From contig JAAEQP010000497.1 in NCBI GenBank assembly GCA_024231375.1, forward strand, positions 1 to 8,407: a stretch of DNA of 8,407 bases. Reading direction: 5' to 3'. Below are positions 6,040 to 8,407 of this stretch, piece after piece. The first letter of the stretch is position 1. The number at the start of each line of letters is the position of its first letter. The notes under the pieces are model-generated. The model was given only the letters and a program-made list of their open reading frames with translations. It searched no databases and had not been told where the DNA came from. Position numbers and translations under genes: made by a program. Source of the DNA: a bacterium. GTDB lineage: Bacteria > Hydrogenedentota > Hydrogenedentia > Hydrogenedentiales > SLHB01.

Positions 6040-6080
6040 GAGAACCGGGGTTCTCCAGGAAATATGGGGAATCCCGGTTC
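6040..6080 (+). terminator. Long hairpin after the first pseudopilin gene
   Basis: GAACCGGGGTTC (6042-6053) pairs with GAATCCCGGTTC (6069-6080) over 12 bp with one G-T pair and a 15-base loop, 23 bp after the stop codon. No strong T tract follows (GCTGTTTGG), so it may be a terminator of the kind that lacks a U run, or an mRNA 3'-end stabiliser. The left arm is itself part of a palindrome (6040-6055), so two folds compete. Confidence 0.55.
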
Positions 6081-6180
6081 GCTGTTTGGCCACGCACGAC
6101 ATCCGCTGCAAAGTGATCGGGACGCGCCGAGTCCGCCATCTTCTCAGAGTGAATAGACGGGCGCCCTGAGTCGTCGGTGT

Positions 6181-6210
6181 TTGTGGGGCGACGATGTGTC
6201 GTTCTATGAT
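6181..6210 (+). promoter_or_regulatory. Possible promoter of the lipoprotein gene
   Basis: TTGTGG (6181-6186) and TATGAT (6205-6210, 5 of 6) are 18 bases apart, 45 bases before the lipoprotein ATG. The -35 is a weak match, so this is tentative. Confidence 0.35.
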
Positions 6211-6254
6211 GGTGGTGTTGGCGATTGTGGCTTTGGGCCGAAAGGGAGGACTCC

Positions 6255-6704
6255 ATGAAGAGACGATTCCGCGTGACGATGGGTCTGGCGATGCTTGCGG
6301 CGTGTTTGGGGATGACCGGGTGTGTTTCGTTTGAGATTGGCACGGATCTGGAGCCGCCGCAGATCAACGCACGCGGGCTCGTGAACGGGCATGTCACCGC
6401 TACGGGACTGGAGGACTGGGACAAGCGGATTCTCAAGGTGGGCGTGCTCGGGGAGGCCGAACGCCCGGGTGAGATCGCGTCGGTCGACATCTGGCCGCTG
6501 GCGGGCGTCGGCGTGGGTCTGGTAGGCGCGCGCGTCCGTGTGCTACCCCTGGAAGCGGGCGTGGGCCTTGTCGGATACGATCCCAAGCCAAGGAAGCCGA
6601 AGTGCGACGATGATGACGGAGACGACGATCGCGACGGGGATGACCCGGACGAAGAAGACGACGGTGACAGCGAGGATGACGACGAGTCGACCGACGCCAT
6701 CTAG
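6255..6704 (+). CDS. Predicted lipoprotein with hyperacidic C-terminal tail, function unknown
   Basis: A 149-residue protein, not recognised. The N-terminus is a lipoprotein signal: MKRRFR, a hydrophobic stretch, and two possible lipoboxes, LAAC (Cys17) and MTGC (Cys23). The middle (about 25-110) is predicted beta-rich and contains a Gly/Val internal repeat, PLAGVGVGLVG and PLEAGVGLVG about 20 residues apart. The last 32 residues, after KPRKPKC, contain 18 Asp and 4 Glu, among the most acidic tails one meets; it may bind Ca2+ or other cations, though it does not fit an EF-hand loop. The ATG at 6255 is chosen because GGGAGGA precedes it by about 5 bases; an in-frame ATG at 6225 would put ten residues before the signal peptide. 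It lies between two pseudopilin genes and faces the second one; whether they cooperate is unknown. Confidence 0.75.
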   Translation: MKRRFRVTMGLAMLAACLGMTGCVSFEIGTDLEPPQINARGLVNGHVTATGLEDWDKRILKVGVLGEAERPGEIASVDIWPLAGVGVGLVGARVRVLPLEAGVGLVGYDPKPRKPKCDDDDGDDDRDGDDPDEEDDGDSEDDDESTDAI

Positions 6705-6719
6705 CATGTAGCGGACGAC

Positions 6720-6757
6720 GCGGAAGGGGCGTGGCGCTTAGTGAACGTCCCTTCCGC
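6720..6757. terminator. Bidirectional terminator hairpin between convergent genes
   Basis: GCGGAAGGGGCG (6720-6731) pairs with CGTCCCTTCCGC (6746-6757) over 12 bp with one G-T pair and a 14-base loop. It lies 15 bp after the lipoprotein stop and covers the last codons and stop of the minus-strand pseudopilin gene. It could end both transcripts; there is no long T tract on either side. Confidence 0.55.
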
Positions 6758-7439
6758 CGATGCCGCCGACAGTGAGGGATGGGTTCGGTTGGCCGTCGTT
6801 GGCGGGAAGGATCTCGTCCGATGCGAGATACTCCACGTGCCCGTCGGCGAACAGGTAGTTGCGGGCGCCACCCGGACCAAACCAGCCCTTGTCGTTGCGC
6901 CAGGCTTCGTGGTTGGCGTACCACTCCCCGGCCAGGATCTTCTGCGAGGGATACCGCACGGCCGCGACCCGCTGGGGAATGGTGGGCAACACCAACGCCG
7001 TGTCGTACGTGGCAGCCGTCGAATCGAGAGAATCGATCTGTTCAGGCGAGTGGTAGAAGGTCATGGAGTAGGCGTACGACGTACGCTCGAATTGCTCGAT
7101 GCTCTTCTCGCGGAAATCGGAGGGGCAGTAGAACACGCCCGGGTTCTCTTTGTCGCCAGGTATGTATTCCGTCAGGAGCATGCGGAACCCGCGCCCCATC
7201 CACAGCCAGTATTCCGGGTCTGTGCTGATGGGATCCTGGGCGGCCGGATAGGTCTCCCGGTTCTCGAGGAGATACAGCTCGAAGGCCATGCCCAGTTGCT
7301 TGAGGTTGCTGGCGCAGGTGGCGCGACGGGCCGCCTCCCGGGCGCGGACCAGCGCCGGGAGGAGCATTCCCGCGAGAATGCCAATGATGGCGATGACAAC
7401 CAGCAACTCAATCAGTGTGAACGCGCGTTTCTCGTGCAT
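6738..7439 (-). CDS. DUF1559 pseudopilin-like protein, second copy
   Basis: A 233-residue protein. The prepilin leader is MHEKRA followed by [20 protein letters not shown]; the residue before the cleavage site is Ala instead of the usual Gly, an accepted variant common in this family. Next come [34 protein letters not shown] (residues about 28-61), the DUF1559 core, and an FYCPSD loop. The C-terminal [18 protein letters not shown] has the DG-HV ending but lacks the His of the H-X9-DG motif at the expected place (Trp/Phe-Gly there). Shares the N-terminal 50 residues closely with the other copy; the rest is divergent and shorter by 54 residues. The ATG at 7439 has TAGGAA about 8 bases upstream; the frame is open to 7523 but those residues are not pilin-like. 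Expected to be processed by prepilin peptidase and to be part of a pseudopilus or related surface structure. Confidence 0.88.
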   Translation of the reverse strand: MHEKRAFTLIELLVVIAIIGILAGMLLPALVRAREAARRATCASNLKQLGMAFELYLLENRETYPAAQDPISTDPEYWLWMGRGFRMLLTEYIPGDKENPGVFYCPSDFREKSIEQFERTSYAYSMTFYHSPEQIDSLDSTAATYDTALVLPTIPQRVAAVRYPSQKILAGEWYANHEAWRNDKGWFGPGGARNYLFADGHVEYLASDEILPANDGQPNPSLTVGGIGGRDVH

Positions 7440-7549
7440 CGGGTTCCTATCCGTGGCGGCGAGATGGTCTAGGGCGTTTCCAACCGCCGGAAAACGGCGC
7501 GGGTGTGCGCCGACGTGCCTCAACGAATAACGTGGGTGGGCTTGCGAGC

Positions 7550-7598
7550 CCTTCCGGCACGGTCTGTCGGCACCGCTTGAGCGACCCGGGCCGGAAGG
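7550..7598 (-). other. Structured 5' leader of the second pseudopilin gene
   Basis: CCTTCCGGC (7550-7558) and GCCGGAAGG (7590-7598) are a perfect 9-bp inverted repeat with a 31-base loop. On the minus strand the outer arm begins right at the predicted transcription start (about 7596), so the message would begin with this stem. A second, overlapping hairpin GGGCT-TGCG-AGCCC (7538-7551) competes for two bases of it. No known riboswitch class was recognised. It could protect the 5' end of the mRNA or regulate it. Confidence 0.5.
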
Positions 7599-7602
7599 CG
7601 CA

Positions 7603-7632
7603 ACTATAGCGAATTTGGGCCGGATCGTTCAA
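7603..7632 (-). promoter_or_regulatory. Promoter of the second pseudopilin gene
   Basis: On the minus strand TTGAAC (7632-7627) and TATAGT (7608-7603, 5 of 6) are 18 bases apart. Predicted start about 7596, giving a leader of about 157 bases to the ATG at 7439. Confidence 0.5.
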
Positions 7633-7636
7633 TGCG

Positions 7637-7665
7637 TGGACTTTGCCCGCCGCACGACGTATGAT
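7637..7665 (+). promoter_or_regulatory. Promoter of the cation-chloride cotransporter gene
   Basis: TGGACT (7637-7642, 4 of 6) and TATGAT (7660-7665, 5 of 6) are 17 bases apart, 44 bases before the ATG at 7710. Its -35 begins 5 bp from the -35 of the divergent promoter, so the two units are arranged back to back. Confidence 0.45.
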
Positions 7666-7709
7666 CGCCAACGGCCCCTTCGTGGGCGCAACGGGGGATA
7701 CGACGGGTC

Positions 7710-8407
7710 ATGAGCAACGGCGTCAGTCAGTCGACGGAGGATTCCGGGCAACACCGCAACCAGTTTGGCTGGTTTGGCGGGGTGTTCACGCCGTGTACAC
7801 TGACGATTCTCGGCGTCATCATGTTCATGCGCGCCAACTTCGTGGTGGGCCAGGCCGGAATTCTGCAGGCCATCCTGATTCTGCTGCTGGCCAAGTCGAT
7901 CACCTTCTTCACGGCCCTGTCCACGAGCGCCATCGGAACGAACATGCAGGTCCGAGGCGGTGGGGCCTATTACCTCATCTCGCGCGTGCTGGGTCCGGAA
8001 TTCGGCGGCGCCATCGGGATCGTGTTGTTCCTCGCCCAGGCCATCTCCGTGCCTTTCTACGTGCTGGGCTTCACGGAGGCCTTGTGCCAAACCTTCGAGC
8101 CGTTGAAACCACACTACGCGGCCATCGCCTTCGGAACGGCCGGGCTCCTGTTCGTCATCACCTACATCGGCGCGAGTTGGGCCATCAAGGTCCAGTACGT
8201 GATCATGGCGATCCTGGGCGTCTCGATTGTCGTGTTCATGGGCGGGGCGCTACGGTTCTTCTCGTTCGAGACGTTGAGCCAGAACTTCTCCAGTGGATTC
8301 ACGGCCGTGGACCCGGCCGAGCCGTCCAAGGGCACGTATGACTTCTGGCAAGTCTTCGCCATCTACTTCCCCGCGGTGACCGGTATCATGGCGGGCATCA
8401 ACATGTC
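7710..8407 (+). CDS. SLC12-like cation-chloride cotransporter, N-terminal part (cut by window edge)
   Basis: Open from the ATG at 7710 to the edge, 232 complete codons with no stop. An APC-superfamily permease of the amino acid/cation-chloride cotransporter type. Visible family motifs: FGGVFTPCTLTILGVIMFMR (residues 22-41; first membrane helix with the unwound core), GGGAYYLISR (83-92), LGPEFGGAIG (94-103) and AIYFPAVTGIMAGINMS (217-233, the next helix with its unwound G-I-M-A-G core). Helices fall at about 29-45, 50-75, 96-122, 137-152, 160-182 and 214 onward. Eukaryotic SLC12 proteins couple Cl- to Na+ and/or K+; bacterial relatives may carry other substrates, so ion specificity is inferred only. 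The complete protein should be several hundred residues longer. Ribosome binding site is weak (GGGGGA about 13 bases upstream). Divergent from the second pseudopilin gene. Confidence 0.88.
   Translation, partial: MSNGVSQSTEDSGQHRNQFGWFGGVFTPCTLTILGVIMFMRANFVVGQAGILQAILILLLAKSITFFTALSTSAIGTNMQVRGGGAYYLISRVLGPEFGGAIGIVLFLAQAISVPFYVLGFTEALCQTFEPLKPHYAAIAFGTAGLLFVITYIGASWAIKVQYVIMAILGVSIVVFMGGALRFFSFETLSQNFSSGFTAVDPAEPSKGTYDFWQVFAIYFPAVTGIMAGINM

Noticed and set aside
5188..6111. Long minus-strand open frame (307 codons) opposite the first pseudopilin gene
   Set aside because: Composition (Arg, His, Val rich) and lack of any motif mark it as the antisense shadow of a real gene.
5951..6700. Minus-strand open frame opposite the lipoprotein gene, Ser/Pro rich
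   Set aside because: Its Ser runs are the complement of the Asp-rich tail codons; no independent support.
6600..6704. EF-hand or dockerin-type calcium site in the acidic tail
   Set aside because: The Asp spacing does not fit the DxDxDG loop; the tail is simply low-complexity acidic.
7643..8341. A plus-strand frame of 232 codons over the transporter gene
   Set aside because: Out of frame with the SLC12 motifs and His/Arg rich; the true gene starts at 7710 in another frame and has no stop before the window edge.
1..8407. CRISPR, tRNA, insertion sequence, prophage or attachment site
   Set aside because: No regularly spaced repeats, cloverleaf sequence, transposase or integrase motif was seen on either strand.

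Overview
The window is GC-rich bacterial chromosome, densely coded and with no sign of insertion sequences, CRISPR arrays, tRNAs or rRNAs. Two pseudopilin-like proteins with the DUF1559 (SBP_bac_10) architecture, one of each in two separate transcription units, point to the Planctomycetes / Lentisphaerae / Candidatus Hydrogenedentes kind of bacterium, where this family is greatly expanded. The exact phylum is inference; nothing here fixes it.

Region by region: (a) 1-933, minus strand: a polyprenol-phosphate-type GT2 glycosyltransferase followed 11 bp later by a DUF2304 small membrane protein that runs off the left edge. The glycosyltransferase promoter lies so close to its ATG that the transcript may be leaderless. 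(b) 1170-3936, plus strand: a phage-shock-type envelope stress operon. A near-consensus sigma-54 (-24/-12) promoter precedes pspA, then three tandem small membrane proteins that all end in the same PspB-like helix, then pspC, then an unrecognised multi-pass membrane protein. Gene spacing is tight, with a TGATG junction between the second and third PspB-like genes. (c) 4106-5074: a TetR-family regulator with its own sigma-70-type promoter and a perfect 6-2-6 palindrome just after the predicted transcription start, a good candidate for an autoregulatory operator. (d) 5155-6080: the first DUF1559 pseudopilin-like gene and a long hairpin after it. (e) 6255-7439: a predicted lipoprotein with an extremely acidic C-terminal tail, convergent with a second DUF1559 pseudopilin-like gene on the minus strand; a hairpin at their junction can serve both. 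(f) 7440-8407: a divergent promoter region with a strongly structured leader for the second pseudopilin, then the first 232 codons of an SLC12-like cation-chloride cotransporter that continues past the right edge.

The most distinctive content is the psp operon: PspA is expected to bind and stabilise stressed membrane, PspC and the PspB-like proteins to sense it, and sigma-54 plus an unseen enhancer-binding protein to switch the operon on. Having three PspB-like proteins instead of one, two of them still sharing a 23-bp identical DNA stretch, is unusual and is the best candidate here for an undescribed variant system.
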